DNA from: Gluconobacter japonicus
GTDB lineage: Bacteria > Pseudomonadota > Alphaproteobacteria > Acetobacterales > Acetobacteraceae
DNA length: 64,000 bases
Assembly: GCF_002723975.1 (NCBI RefSeq)
Contig: NZ_BEWO01000009.1
Coordinates: 62,001 to 126,000 of the forward strand
Reading direction: 5' to 3'
Under the pieces are notes generated by a model. It saw nothing but the letters and a program-made list of their open reading frames with translations. It was not told the DNA's origin and made no database searches. The first letter of the stretch is position 1. The number at the start of each line of letters is the position of its first letter. This document shows, piece by piece, positions 54,612 to 63,891 of this stretch. Both the position numbers and the translations under genes were made by a program.

Positions 54612-55250
54612 TCAGCCTACAAAAGGCAGGCGCTTGACCAGCGCCGAAAGACGATGCCGTCGCAGTTCGTACCGGGCCTTCTGACCCGTCGCCATATAAT
54701 TGAGCTGGATGGCATACCGCGTCCCAACAAACTGCCGATGTCCGTGCCAGGTCGTCGGACCATTCGGAAACACCAGAAGTGTCCCCTCCGCCGGTGTCAC
54801 CTCAACATCGTAGTCCTCAACATCATCCGGACCATTCAGCAGACGCAGACAGCCATCCCGGGAAACCCAGTCTTCACCCCGTGGATTCAGATACAACAGG
54901 ATCGTCACCAGTTTGGCGTCGGAATCCCGATGGATGCGTCCATCTTTTTCCCGTGTCCGCCCACGCATCGTCAGCATCGTCGGCGCATCCGCCAGATCCA
55001 GACCGAATTTTTCCGCAATCAGAGCCTTGAGCCGAGGCCCCTGCAATTCCTCAATCATGGCCGCCACACGCGGCGTCAGCTTTAAGGCCTCGGGCGGAAA
55101 AGACCCACCGGATTTCATTTCCGGCAAGTCCGCCACAACAGCCTTGAGATCATCATTGCTAATGAAATGCGGCACCACGACATGCGGGAAAGGCTTCTCC
55201 GCAACCGGTGTCTGCGTCAGGGCATCATAATCGAGAGAAATGTTGGACAT
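54612..55250 (-). CDS. 2OG-Fe(II) oxygenase family protein
   Basis: A 212-residue double-stranded beta-helix oxygenase. The iron ligands are the HxD in GRIHRDSDAKLVTILLYL and the distal His in TTWHGHRQFVGTRYAIQ with the Arg that binds 2-oxoglutarate. This subset resembles prolyl-hydroxylase-like proteins of unknown substrate. ATG 55250 follows CAGGGG; the upstream extension is not supported. Its gene is 23 bases before asd, but a functional link is not obvious. Confidence 0.85.
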   Translation of the reverse strand: MSNISLDYDALTQTPVAEKPFPHVVVPHFISNDDLKAVVADLPEMKSGGSFPPEALKLTPRVAAMIEELQGPRLKALIAEKFGLDLADAPTMLTMRGRTREKDGRIHRDSDAKLVTILLYLNPRGEDWVSRDGCLRLLNGPDDVEDYDVEVTPAEGTLLVFPNGPTTWHGHRQFVGTRYAIQLNYMATGQKARYELRRHRLSALVKRLPFVG

Positions 55251-55330
55251 AGCCCCTGAGGCTAGCCCCGCCCCACAAACCCGGCAAGGCCTATTCCACA
55301 CATGCCAGCCTTCTCCCAGACGAAAGAAAC

Positions 55331-55648
55331 TTACCCTCTAAGCGGCTTGTATGTCTTGGAAACCCTGCTCGTCGCAAGATACCGGACATATCCTGCCCCC
55401 AACCGGTTTGCCCCTCCCGTACAGACCTGCGGATGCGGAATATCCTTCACTTCTCCGACCCAGGCCGTATGCAACAGCTTTGGGTTAATCCGACAGACAA
55501 TCAAACGCCGGTCCACCCCCGACATTCCCGCATCCTCAACAAGGTGACTCTGAACGCTCTGCGCGTCATGCGACACCGACTGCGCCTGCACACCCGACAA
55601 AGGCAAACCGAGAGCAAATCCAAGACAGAAGACAGACAGAGCACGCAT
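55331..55648 (-). CDS. small secreted protein of unknown function
   Basis: A 105-residue exported protein: signal LSVFCLGFALGLPLSGVQA with cleavage after VQA, then a Ser/Gln/His-rich mature part with two cysteines (in RRLIVCRINPK and PQVCTGGANRLGAGYVRYL) that could form a disulfide. ATG 55648 follows GGGGAG. No family recognised. It is divergent from the esterase gene across about 200 bases without another gene. Confidence 0.72.
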   Translation of the reverse strand: MRALSVFCLGFALGLPLSGVQAQSVSHDAQSVQSHLVEDAGMSGVDRRLIVCRINPKLLHTAWVGEVKDIPHPQVCTGGANRLGAGYVRYLATSRVSKTYKPLRG

Positions 55649-55846
55649 GAGCAGAACTCCCCACACGCCCACGGCGATTTTTGGAAAAGGCCAGCAGGCA
55701 CTGCTCCTAAGACGACTCTCGAACCAGAAAAGTTGCGGCATTTTTGTGGCAAACTTTACCTGGGCCTGAATCCTGTCTTTCAAACCCCTGTTTTTAACAG
55801 ACGTTTAAGCCTGACGACGCGTCATCATGTATTCCGAGGAACATCC

Positions 55847-56821
55847 ATGAACACTCTCCCCCTCGTCCTTCCTGAACTCCGCCCCGCCCTCGACATTTTC
55901 CCCTCTGTCGATCTCAGCTCAGAAACCCTTCCTGCATTAAGAAGCGCACTGGAAGACAGGGCAGCACAAGCTTTCCAGACCGCCGAAGATTTTCGGGTAA
56001 CGCTCGAACAACGCCACATTCCAGCAGGCGGTGATGATGAAAGAACGATCCGCCTTCTCACGATCCGCCCCACGCACACCGCCTCATCTCCACGCCCGGT
56101 TCTGCTTCATCTTCACGGTGGCGGACACTGCGCCGGCCGTCCCGAGCAGAATACTGGTGATCTCTGCCGTTTCGCACAGGAGTTAAACTGCCTGGTCATC
56201 TCCCCGGACTATCGCCTGACACCCGAAACGCCATTCCCCGGTGGCATCGAAGATGCTTACACCACCCTCTGCTGGATCCATGACAACGCCGAGACCCTCA
56301 ACATTCGTCGTGACCAAATCGGCGTCACCGGCGAAAGCGCAGGCGGAAATCTTGCCGCTGCACTCTGCCTGCTTGCCAGAGACCGACACGGCCCGGCCAT
56401 TCTGTTCCAGAACCTGATCTACCCCATGCTGGATGATCGTACCGTCAATGACGCTCCCAACCCCTCCCCCACCGCCGGAGAATTTGTCTGGACGCGCGCA
56501 AGCAATACCTACGCATGGGACATTCTTCTGACCCCTTCGCGTCCCGGTGATGAAAACATTTCCCCTTATGCCGCTCCAGCCCGCGCCACAGATCTATCCG
56601 GCCTGCCACCAACCATCATGACCGTCGGCGCTCTCGATCTCTTTCTCGAAGAGGACCTGCTCTATGCCCAGCGCCTCATCAGAAGCGGCGTCTCTGTAGA
56701 ACTGGATGTCGTCCCCGGCGCCTATCACGCCTTTGACGTCACCGATGCCCCCATTGCAAAACAGACGCTTGAACGACGCATCACTTCCATGAGGCGCTTC
56801 TTCTCCCCATCTGAAGATTGA
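55847..56821 (+). CDS. alpha/beta hydrolase of the hormone-sensitive-lipase family
   Basis: A 324-residue esterase. The oxyanion-hole motif LHLHGGGHCAGR, the nucleophile Ser in GVTGESAGGNLAAA (near residue 168), acid in VGALDLFLEED and His in PGAYHAFDV make the full HSL triad. No signal peptide. ATG 55847 has CGAGGAAC before it; the frame is open further upstream across the spacer but that part is not protein-like. Substrate unknown. Confidence 0.9.
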   Translation: MNTLPLVLPELRPALDIFPSVDLSSETLPALRSALEDRAAQAFQTAEDFRVTLEQRHIPAGGDDERTIRLLTIRPTHTASSPRPVLLHLHGGGHCAGRPEQNTGDLCRFAQELNCLVISPDYRLTPETPFPGGIEDAYTTLCWIHDNAETLNIRRDQIGVTGESAGGNLAAALCLLARDRHGPAILFQNLIYPMLDDRTVNDAPNPSPTAGEFVWTRASNTYAWDILLTPSRPGDENISPYAAPARATDLSGLPPTIMTVGALDLFLEEDLLYAQRLIRSGVSVELDVVPGAYHAFDVTDAPIAKQTLERRITSMRRFFSPSED

Positions 56822-56905
56822 CACGGAATGCTGCATCCAAATGCGTTCCCCACTTTCCCGTGATGGGCTAAAGTTCGCGCCCCCTGGGACTGGAGACCGA
56901 TTTTC

Positions 56906-59551
56906 ATGGGCGATCACCGCGACGACCGCGATGCCATCAATGGCGCCAACACCGTCTATCTGGCCGAGCTTCACGCTCGCTGGCAGAACGACCCCGCGTC
57001 TATTGATCCAGCGTTTGCCGCCCTGTTCGAAACCCTCGGCGCCGACCGCCCCCCAACAGACACACCAAATGGCAGCGCCGAGGCTCTGAAAAACGCCTAC
57101 CGTCTGCGCGGCCATTCCCTGGCCAAACTCGATCCTTTAGGACTGGCCACTACACCAGCAATCCCGGAACTCAGTCCTCCCGATGCAGACCGGGACCTTC
57201 TAGCCCGTCTGCGTCGCGCATATTCCGGCACCCTGACAGCAGAATTCATGCACATTCAGGACCCCACCCAGCGTCAGTGGTGGATTGATCGCCTGGAAAA
57301 CACCGCTCCCGTCGTCGCTATGGAGCCAGAACGCATTCTCCTCGCCCTGACACGCGCCGAAGGATTCGAAGGCTTCTGTCAGAAGCGCTTCATGGGTATG
57401 CGCCGCTTCGGTCTGGAAGGCGGAGAAAGCGTTATCGTCGCCCTCCGCACCCTGATCGACGCCGCCGCCCGCGATGGCGCAAAGTCCGTTTCGCTCGGCA
57501 TGCCACATCGTGGCCGCCTGAACGTCATGGCCAACATCCTGCGCAAACCCTTCGCCGCCATTTTCAGCGAATTTGCAGGCGCATCCTTCAAACCAGACGA
57601 TATCCAGGGCTCCGGGGACGTAAAATACCATCTCGGCACAGCCACCACGATGGAACACGCAGGCCACAAACTGCGCATCTCCCTACTGCCCAATCCATCC
57701 CATCTGGAGGCCGTCGATCCCGTCGTCCTCGGACGCGTCCGTGCTGATCAGGACCGCGAGAAAGACAAAGACCGTGATCGCCACCTAGGCATCCTTGTTC
57801 ACGGTGACGCCGCCTTCGCTGGGCAAGGTGTCGTTTACGAGACACTGGCCCTTTCCAAGCTCGAAGGTTATCGCACCGGCGGCACGGTTCACGTCATCAT
57901 CAACAACCAGATCGGATTCACCACCGTCCAATCAGATGCCCATTCCGGCATCCACAACACCGACGTCGCCAAATCCATTCAGGCTCCGATCCTGCATGTC
58001 AATGGTGATGATCCGGATGCTGTCGCCCGAGCTGCTCTTCTGGCTCATGAATGGCGGCGCGATTTCCATTCAGACGTCGTCCTCGACGTTGTCTGCTATC
58101 GCCGCCATGGCCACAACGAAACGGATGAACCGGCTTTCACCCAGCCAGCGATGGTGCACGCCATCCAGTCCCGTCCAACCACCCGTCGCCTCTACGCCGA
58201 GCATCTGATCCGCCAGGGCATCCTGACGGCCGAACAGGTCGAGGATATGTGGCAGCATTTCCAGCGCCGACTGGAAGAACAATACGCCGCGTCCGAGCAC
58301 TACCGACCTGTCTCCACAGACTGGCTGGACGGCCCCCAGGACTCCACACGCCTTCAGGACGAGCCCGAACGCATCCAGCCCATGACCGGCGTCCCACTGG
58401 AACGTCTGCGCATGGTTGGTGAAGCCATCGGCACCATCCCGCCGGGACTGAACGTCCATCCGCGCCTCGCCCGCCAGATCGTTGCTCGTGGCAAGGCCGT
58501 AGCTGATGGCGGACCACTCGACTGGGCGACCGCCGAAGCCCTCGCTTTTGGAACCCTGTCAATGGACGGGCATCCTGTGCGCCTGTCAGGTCAGGACAGC
58601 CGTCGCGGCACCTTCAGCCAGCGTCACGCCGTCCTGTTCGATCAGGATACCGGCCGGGAAGAAACCCTTCTGGCCCATATCGCGCCCCATCAGGTCCCTC
58701 TGCACCTTTGGAATTCTCCGCTCTCCGAATTTGCCGTCCTCGGCTTCGAATACGGCTATTCACTCGGTGATCCAGATGCACTGGTTCTGTGGGAGGCTCA
58801 ATTCGGAGACTTCGCAAATGGTGCACAGGTCATTCTCGACCAGTTCATCGCTTCCGGCGAAACGAAATGGCTCCGAACATCAGGCCTGACGCTCCTACTG
58901 CCACACGGCTACGAAGGTGGCGGCCCTGAACATTCATCAGCCAGACCAGAGCGTATTCTCCAGCTTTGCGCGGAAAACAATCTGCGCGTCTGTAACATCA
59001 CTAGCCCCGCAAACTATTTCCACGCCCTGCGCCGCCAGATTGCAAGGCGCTGCCGCAAGCCACTGGTTATCTTCACACCCAAGTCTCTCCTGAGACACAA
59101 GGAAGCAACTTCCCCGCTTGTAGAAATGGGTCCACACACACGCTTCCAGCCCGTTCTGGCAGACCCACAGCAGATTAAAGACGCCAGAAAGATCATTCTA
59201 TGTTCAGGCAAGGTCTTCTACGATCTCACTGCCGAACGGACCCGACAAAACCGCACGGACGTCGCCATCATCCGTCTGGAACAGCTCTATCCCTTCCCGC
59301 ACCACGCCCTGATCCAGCAGCTGGAATTATACCCGGACGCCGAACAGATCATCTGGTGCCAGGAAGAACCACAGAACAACGGCGCATGGATTTTCGTAGA
59401 CCGACGCATCGAACGCGCCCTGCAGGAATGCGGACACAAGGTCCAGCGTCCACAGTATGTGGGCCGCGAAAGCGCCGCGTCACCGGCTACAGGCCTGCCC
59501 GGCGCTCACGCCGCCCAGCAGGAAAAACTGATTCAAGACGCACTGACCTGA
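56906..59551 (+). CDS. sucA: 2-oxoglutarate dehydrogenase E1 component
   Basis: Thiamine-diphosphate-dependent decarboxylase of the 2-oxoglutarate dehydrogenase complex. The 881-residue protein has the N-terminal YLAELHARWQNDPASID, GMPHRGRLNVMANIL (active-site His), GDAAFAGQGVVYETLALS, the TPP motif region GTVHVIINNQIGFTT, RRHGHNETDEPAFTQP and the C-terminal transketolase-like domain with LPHGYEGGGPEHSSARPER. No sucB or lpd follows. Acetic acid bacteria of this genus have an incomplete TCA cycle, so the enzyme is probably used at low flux. Confidence 0.97.
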   Translation: MGDHRDDRDAINGANTVYLAELHARWQNDPASIDPAFAALFETLGADRPPTDTPNGSAEALKNAYRLRGHSLAKLDPLGLATTPAIPELSPPDADRDLLARLRRAYSGTLTAEFMHIQDPTQRQWWIDRLENTAPVVAMEPERILLALTRAEGFEGFCQKRFMGMRRFGLEGGESVIVALRTLIDAAARDGAKSVSLGMPHRGRLNVMANILRKPFAAIFSEFAGASFKPDDIQGSGDVKYHLGTATTMEHAGHKLRISLLPNPSHLEAVDPVVLGRVRADQDREKDKDRDRHLGILVHGDAAFAGQGVVYETLALSKLEGYRTGGTVHVIINNQIGFTTVQSDAHSGIHNTDVAKSIQAPILHVNGDDPDAVARAALLAHEWRRDFHSDVVLDVVCYRRHGHNETDEPAFTQPAMVHAIQSRPTTRRLYAEHLIRQGILTAEQVEDMWQHFQRRLEEQYAASEHYRPVSTDWLDGPQDSTRLQDEPERIQPMTGVPLERLRMVGEAIGTIPPGLNVHPRLARQIVARGKAVADGGPLDWATAEALAFGTLSMDGHPVRLSGQDSRRGTFSQRHAVLFDQDTGREETLLAHIAPHQVPLHLWNSPLSEFAVLGFEYGYSLGDPDALVLWEAQFGDFANGAQVILDQFIASGETKWLRTSGLTLLLPHGYEGGGPEHSSARPERILQLCAENNLRVCNITSPANYFHALRRQIARRCRKPLVIFTPKSLLRHKEATSPLVEMGPHTRFQPVLADPQQIKDARKIILCSGKVFYDLTAERTRQNRTDVAIIRLEQLYPFPHHALIQQLELYPDAEQIIWCQEEPQNNGAWIFVDRRIERALQECGHKVQRPQYVGRESAASPATGLPGAHAAQQEKLIQDALT

Positions 59552-59572
59552 CTACCAGCCAGTGCCGTGTCT

Positions 59573-59731
59573 TCAGGTTGGGCCGCCCTGATACCCGAAA
59601 CTGCTGCGGCCCGATCCGGTATTTCCATACCCGTCCCCCCGGAACTGCCGTGAGCCCTGACCACCATAATCAGGGCCACAGGCCGCAAGCGCCATAAGGG
59701 CAGCTAGCGCCAAACCTACTTTAAAACGCAT
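59573..59731 (-). CDS. 52-residue small lipoprotein
   Basis: A short ORF, MRFKVGLALAALMALAAC as lipoprotein signal (lipobox LAAC, Cys18), followed by a Gly/Arg/Ser/Tyr-rich mature peptide (CGPDYGGQGSRQFRGDGYG and so on) of only 35 residues. A strong AAAGAGGAATGAACG precedes ATG 59731. It faces the end of sucA with a 21-base gap. Function unknown; tiny Gly-rich lipoproteins of this kind occur across acetic acid bacteria. Confidence 0.78.
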   Translation of the reverse strand: MRFKVGLALAALMALAACGPDYGGQGSRQFRGDGYGNTGSGRSSFGYQGGPT

Positions 59732-59784
59732 CGTTCATTCCTCTTTCCCGAATGACCAGCCAGAAACGTATCTGTCTGTATGCC

Positions 59785-61095
59785 TTAAGACATTCCGACA
59801 TTGACCAAAAAAACCATATCCGTCGCCCGCGTCAGTGCCACATAGCAGAGCTGCTGTGTTTCAAGAGGGTTTCCTCCTGCCCGGCGTCGAATATCCCCCA
59901 GATCAACAAAGACATTCCTGAACGTACTGCCCTGAGACGTATGCACGGTCATGGCATAAATAGCCTGCAGGTTCAGCAGCGCACTCAGGAACGCAAACCG
60001 GTGCTGCCACCGCTTGCGTTCCTGCTTGGCTTCCTGAACAAGCCGGCGCTCTACAGCCTGAAGCTTCCGCTCATCCTGAACCAGATGGGCCGTGATTTCC
60101 TCGCCGGACATCGTCAGCACCGTCAGTTCCCAGGACGGAATATCCGTAGACCAGGCTGCTACAGACCCGCAGGCTTCAAACCGATATGACAGACGAGACG
60201 CCTGAATATCCATCACCAGAACTTCTTCATTAGTAGCAATCTGCTGGCGATTTTTGTCTTCGTTCTGTCGGCTGAAAGGTGCTCGCGCGACCGCACGCTC
60301 CCCCGGCATGAACGGCATTTCGATATGCTCCCCATACCGCCATTGCCGAACCATCTGATTAACCTGATGGACGCGACTATTCGTCCAGCAAAGATACCGG
60401 AAACTATCGTTATCTGCATCGAAAGCATCGGACGTAAACGCTTTGCGAACCCAGCTTTCCACATCCTTTGGAATAAACAGTCCCGATGAATCGCGGCGCG
60501 CGTCCTGCACCCAGCTCCAGTCCACAGAACCCCCCTGGCTCTGGCGAATGACAGTCGCGGCTTCCAGAATGGGATTGCCTGCCGCCTGCCGAACAACCGT
60601 TTCAAGATGCGATCTGGATGGAACTGAAAAGGAAGGAGAGGCCTCTTCTCCAACTGGTGGAAGCTGCGCCGGATCTCCCACAAACAGCACGAAACAGAAC
60701 TTCAAAAGATCTCGAATCCAGCCCATGAGTTCCCGCGAAATCATGGAACACTCATCAATAATAACTACACCATCCGGTATCGTCTGTGGGCGTTTCGCAC
60801 GTATCAGCGTCGTACCCCTACCCTGCAACGATGGCTGTAAACCCAGATGACTCTGGATGGTCCGACATTCAACATCCTGAGGCACTTTTGAGCGCAGAAC
60901 AGCCGTTGCCTTGTGCGTTGGAGCCGTAATGACAGTCACAACTTTCATTCGCAGAAAATGTTGCGCCACTTCCTGCATTAGCGTTGTTTTCCCACTCCCC
61001 GCATACCCCGTCAGCAGGTGTGTAGGCCGTCCTTCGGCATGTGCCTTGATAATCTCATCAAGAGCAGTTCTCTGGGAAAGAGTAAGCGTTACCAT
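59785..61095 (-). CDS. RecD/Dda-like superfamily 1B DNA helicase
   Basis: A 436-residue ATPase. Walker A is GYAGSGKTTLM (residues about 29-39), then TAPTHKATAVL (motif Ia), VVIIDECSMIS (Walker B), FVGDPAQLPPVG (motif III) and, near the C-terminus, AMTVHTSQGSTF and YVALTRATDMV (motifs V and VI). Length and layout resemble phage T4 Dda and compact RecD2-type helicases, a 5'-3' polarity group. Start follows GGGGAGG. It is not next to other repair genes. The 316-base gap upstream (61096-61412) shows no gene; only a short dyad ACATC-AG-ATGT near 61239. Confidence 0.85.
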   Translation of the reverse strand: MVTLTLSQRTALDEIIKAHAEGRPTHLLTGYAGSGKTTLMQEVAQHFLRMKVVTVITAPTHKATAVLRSKVPQDVECRTIQSHLGLQPSLQGRGTTLIRAKRPQTIPDGVVIIDECSMISRELMGWIRDLLKFCFVLFVGDPAQLPPVGEEASPSFSVPSRSHLETVVRQAAGNPILEAATVIRQSQGGSVDWSWVQDARRDSSGLFIPKDVESWVRKAFTSDAFDADNDSFRYLCWTNSRVHQVNQMVRQWRYGEHIEMPFMPGERAVARAPFSRQNEDKNRQQIATNEEVLVMDIQASRLSYRFEACGSVAAWSTDIPSWELTVLTMSGEEITAHLVQDERKLQAVERRLVQEAKQERKRWQHRFAFLSALLNLQAIYAMTVHTSQGSTFRNVFVDLGDIRRRAGGNPLETQQLCYVALTRATDMVFLVNVGMS

Positions 61096-61412
61096 AAACC
61101 TCCCCTTCCCACACTCTCATCTGTTGCGCCACTTTGACATGACATATGGCGAACGAAACCTATACCCCTCGCCAATCCATTCCCGCTCCGAACTCCTAAA
61201 AGCGCGAAATATTCGACAGCCAGACATATTGAAACGTCACATCAGATGTCAGTTAGTCGTCCCGGAAACCTCTTGCGGTCATATCAAGACCACCCTAGGA
61301 TCAAAGAGGCAATTTGTCGTCCAAGCGCGGAGAGAAGCCGTTCATTTTTACTGGATAACTTTTTCGGCGCCGTGGCAATTAGACCTCAGATGACTGGAAA
61401 GACCAGCTGTAG

Positions 61413-62582
61413 ATGACCGTATCCACGCAGAGTGCTCCAACGGCAGGGCTTGTCGAAAGAACACCCAAAGAACGCTATGCCATTGATCATATCAGAACAA
61501 CGGATGATCGGATTTCGATCGCTGGCTGGTTTCTGGATAGTGGTGATTTTGAAACAATCCGAATTATATGCGGCGACAGAACTCTGCATTTACCGCACGC
61601 AGATGAATGGCAACAACCCAGCCTGGACGTAGCAGCGTCGACAGAGCCTCGTTATAATGCTGTCCGTTTCAATATCGTATTTCCCTTCCCAGAAGATCTG
61701 TCTCTCACACTTCTTAAAGCTATTGAGATATCTTTTGAGAAAGAAGACCATATATCAAGAATACCTCTTCTGACTCTTGAACATTCTGAAGAGACACATC
61801 TTGCGAATAAGCCACTCCGAGAGCTCAAGCTTGGGATTGGAATTCCAACTTACAACAGATCAGATCTCATTGCAGAGACCGTAGAACGCGTCAAAGCACT
61901 AACGCAATTCGACCCCATCATCTTCGTTGCGAATGATGGATCCAAAGATAATACTTCCGAAATTCTTGAAGCGATTGAAGGCATTCACGTCCTCAATGCA
62001 GAGAATAAAGGTATTGCCTGGAATAAAAATCGCCTTCTTTTTCATCTGCATGAAATAGAAAAATGCGACATCGTTCTTCTTTTGGAAGATGATACACAGC
62101 CTATTGCCAAAGGCTGGAACGTGGACTGGATCCTGGCGTGCCTGAATTTCGGACACGTGAATTTTTGCCCCCCATGGTTCCCACATACCAACATTGGAAA
62201 TGGGTCCTGGCACGCTCCATATTTCAGCGATGCTCTAACCGCTCAATGCTCTGGTTTCAGTCGCGAAGCTCTATCGTATGTTGGCTATATCGATACCCGT
62301 TTTGGCCGCTATGGACATGAGCACGTTGAACACACTTCGCGCATGATCAGAATGGGGTACGGCGGCCTTACAAAAGAAGATGGAGCATCCAAGTCCTTTT
62401 TCCTGCTCCAAGGTGGTCTTGAGATCAAAGACTCAGTTTCCAATTTTTCTCAGGAGCACGTGGACGAAAATGCTCAGATTTTTCAAAAAATTCATAGCGA
62501 ATGTGCCTATCGCTCGCCTTGGCGTGACGACGAACAGATCATGCGCCTTCGTGATGAAATGAAAAAAGTAAAGCGACAATAA
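61413..62582 (+). CDS. GT2 family glycosyltransferase with N-terminal extra domain
   Basis: A 389-residue protein. Residues about 1-130 are a beta-rich domain of unknown type (IAGWFLDSGDFETIRII, a pattern seen in glycosyltransferase-associated regions). From about 137 comes a GT-A fold: LGIGIPTYNRSDLIAETV, FVANDGSKDNT, LLLEDDTQP (the DxD metal site) and GYIDTRFGRYGHEHVE. It is AT-richer than the housekeeping genes and likely belongs to a surface-glycan locus continuing to the right. Start has only a weak ribosome binding site. Confidence 0.8.
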   Translation: MTVSTQSAPTAGLVERTPKERYAIDHIRTTDDRISIAGWFLDSGDFETIRIICGDRTLHLPHADEWQQPSLDVAASTEPRYNAVRFNIVFPFPEDLSLTLLKAIEISFEKEDHISRIPLLTLEHSEETHLANKPLRELKLGIGIPTYNRSDLIAETVERVKALTQFDPIIFVANDGSKDNTSEILEAIEGIHVLNAENKGIAWNKNRLLFHLHEIEKCDIVLLLEDDTQPIAKGWNVDWILACLNFGHVNFCPPWFPHTNIGNGSWHAPYFSDALTAQCSGFSREALSYVGYIDTRFGRYGHEHVEHTSRMIRMGYGGLTKEDGASKSFFLLQGGLEIKDSVSNFSQEHVDENAQIFQKIHSECAYRSPWRDDEQIMRLRDEMKKVKRQ

Positions 62583-62694
62583 TTCAATTTATTTTTAAAA
62601 ACATCCATGTGCTGAAATATTACCTTCGGTACATGGATATAATTTTTATTATAATATCAATGCAACCTTACCTGAACAGCACAGGGAAGTACCT

Positions 62695-63891
62695 TTGGCT
62701 CACCAGGATCTGCCCCACAAAAATATCTCACAACTTTTAGCCCGAGTTAGCGTGGTATCACTGCTATACGCGGGTATTATGATACCTACGCCGCTAAAAG
62801 CAGCTTCCTGTACAGAGCGACCAGTAACAACTTTTGTCAGTTCGGTTATTGGCGGTTATCAACTCTCAGAGCCCGATCGTTTTCCTCATTTACTCAAAAC
62901 AGGAAATATTGGCCTCTATCAAGTAGATGGAACAACACGCACTATTTTAAACTGGCCCAACAATAACCCAGCATGGATAAAACCCTCTAACTATGACGGC
63001 AAAAACGTCATGAAAGCGATGATTTCATTATGGAACAATCGCGCGGGAGGCGGAATATTCGAAGGCGGAGTCTCCCCAGCGCTAACACCTCACCTTCAAG
63101 CATCGCATTATAGAACCTTTGCAGACAGCCAGTCGGGAGCAGAATTCAAATGGTTTTCTGCAGGATGGCACCCCCAACTGGTCATGCTTAATCTCAGCTA
63201 TACGGATGAAGCCACTCCGTTCCCAGGAAGCTATCACAATCCGTCATCAGAATTCACTGATCAGGACGTACAAGATACGACAATAGCACTAAAGGATGCA
63301 TATCAGAGGACAGGCGCAAAGTTAGTCCTACCCTATATTTCCAATGGATCACGGGGGCACGTCTCCGACACCTCAGAGACTGATCGCCACGGTAACCCAG
63401 GGCTTGGTGAACACATACAAAGCAACTATGAAACCGACCCGTATTATAAAAACTCCCGCAAAATTGCTATCGCAGCAGGGGGCTTTGGCATTGATACGCC
63501 CGCTAATATCTTTTCAACTGACGCCTATTATGGCCCACGTCACAGCGAAATGTTTCGAAAATTAATTGCCAGCGAAATTCAATGGGCCAATAAAAACCAC
63601 CTTACTACAGTAGTCTTCATGACTATTTTTGATACGCAACACGGCAAACACGGCGGCGGCCCAGATTTCCATTTTATGGATGGCGTGCAGAAAGAGGTCA
63701 ATTATTTAATTAAGGCGCATGCTCTACCAACTTACTGGATTGTTGGGCAATATTCCAATGGTCCCGAAAATACCAATATGCCTCAAACAGATACACAGGC
63801 AGAGAGTATTACTCAAGTCGCAACGTGGGTTGCAAATCATGCCCCCAACTCTTCGCCTCCATATCCTGAATTAACATGTTCAAAATATTAA
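62695..63891 (+). CDS. secreted protein of unknown family
   Basis: A 398-residue exported protein. The signal peptide ends near TPLKA-ASCTERP, and the mature part contains aromatic, Asn/Gly-rich segments such as ILNWPNNNPAWIKPSNYDGK, AGWHPQLVMLNLSYTDEATPF, and a late HGGGPDFHFMDGVQKEV. The (beta/alpha)-like alternation and clustered Asp, His and Trp suggest a carbohydrate-active enzyme, but no family was recognised. Start is TTG 62695 with AGGGAAG before it; no ATG fits. AT-rich with A/T third positions, so probably horizontally acquired together with the GT2 gene. Confidence 0.75.
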   Translation: MAHQDLPHKNISQLLARVSVVSLLYAGIMIPTPLKAASCTERPVTTFVSSVIGGYQLSEPDRFPHLLKTGNIGLYQVDGTTRTILNWPNNNPAWIKPSNYDGKNVMKAMISLWNNRAGGGIFEGGVSPALTPHLQASHYRTFADSQSGAEFKWFSAGWHPQLVMLNLSYTDEATPFPGSYHNPSSEFTDQDVQDTTIALKDAYQRTGAKLVLPYISNGSRGHVSDTSETDRHGNPGLGEHIQSNYETDPYYKNSRKIAIAAGGFGIDTPANIFSTDAYYGPRHSEMFRKLIASEIQWANKNHLTTVVFMTIFDTQHGKHGGGPDFHFMDGVQKEVNYLIKAHALPTYWIVGQYSNGPENTNMPQTDTQAESITQVATWVANHAPNSSPPYPELTCSKY

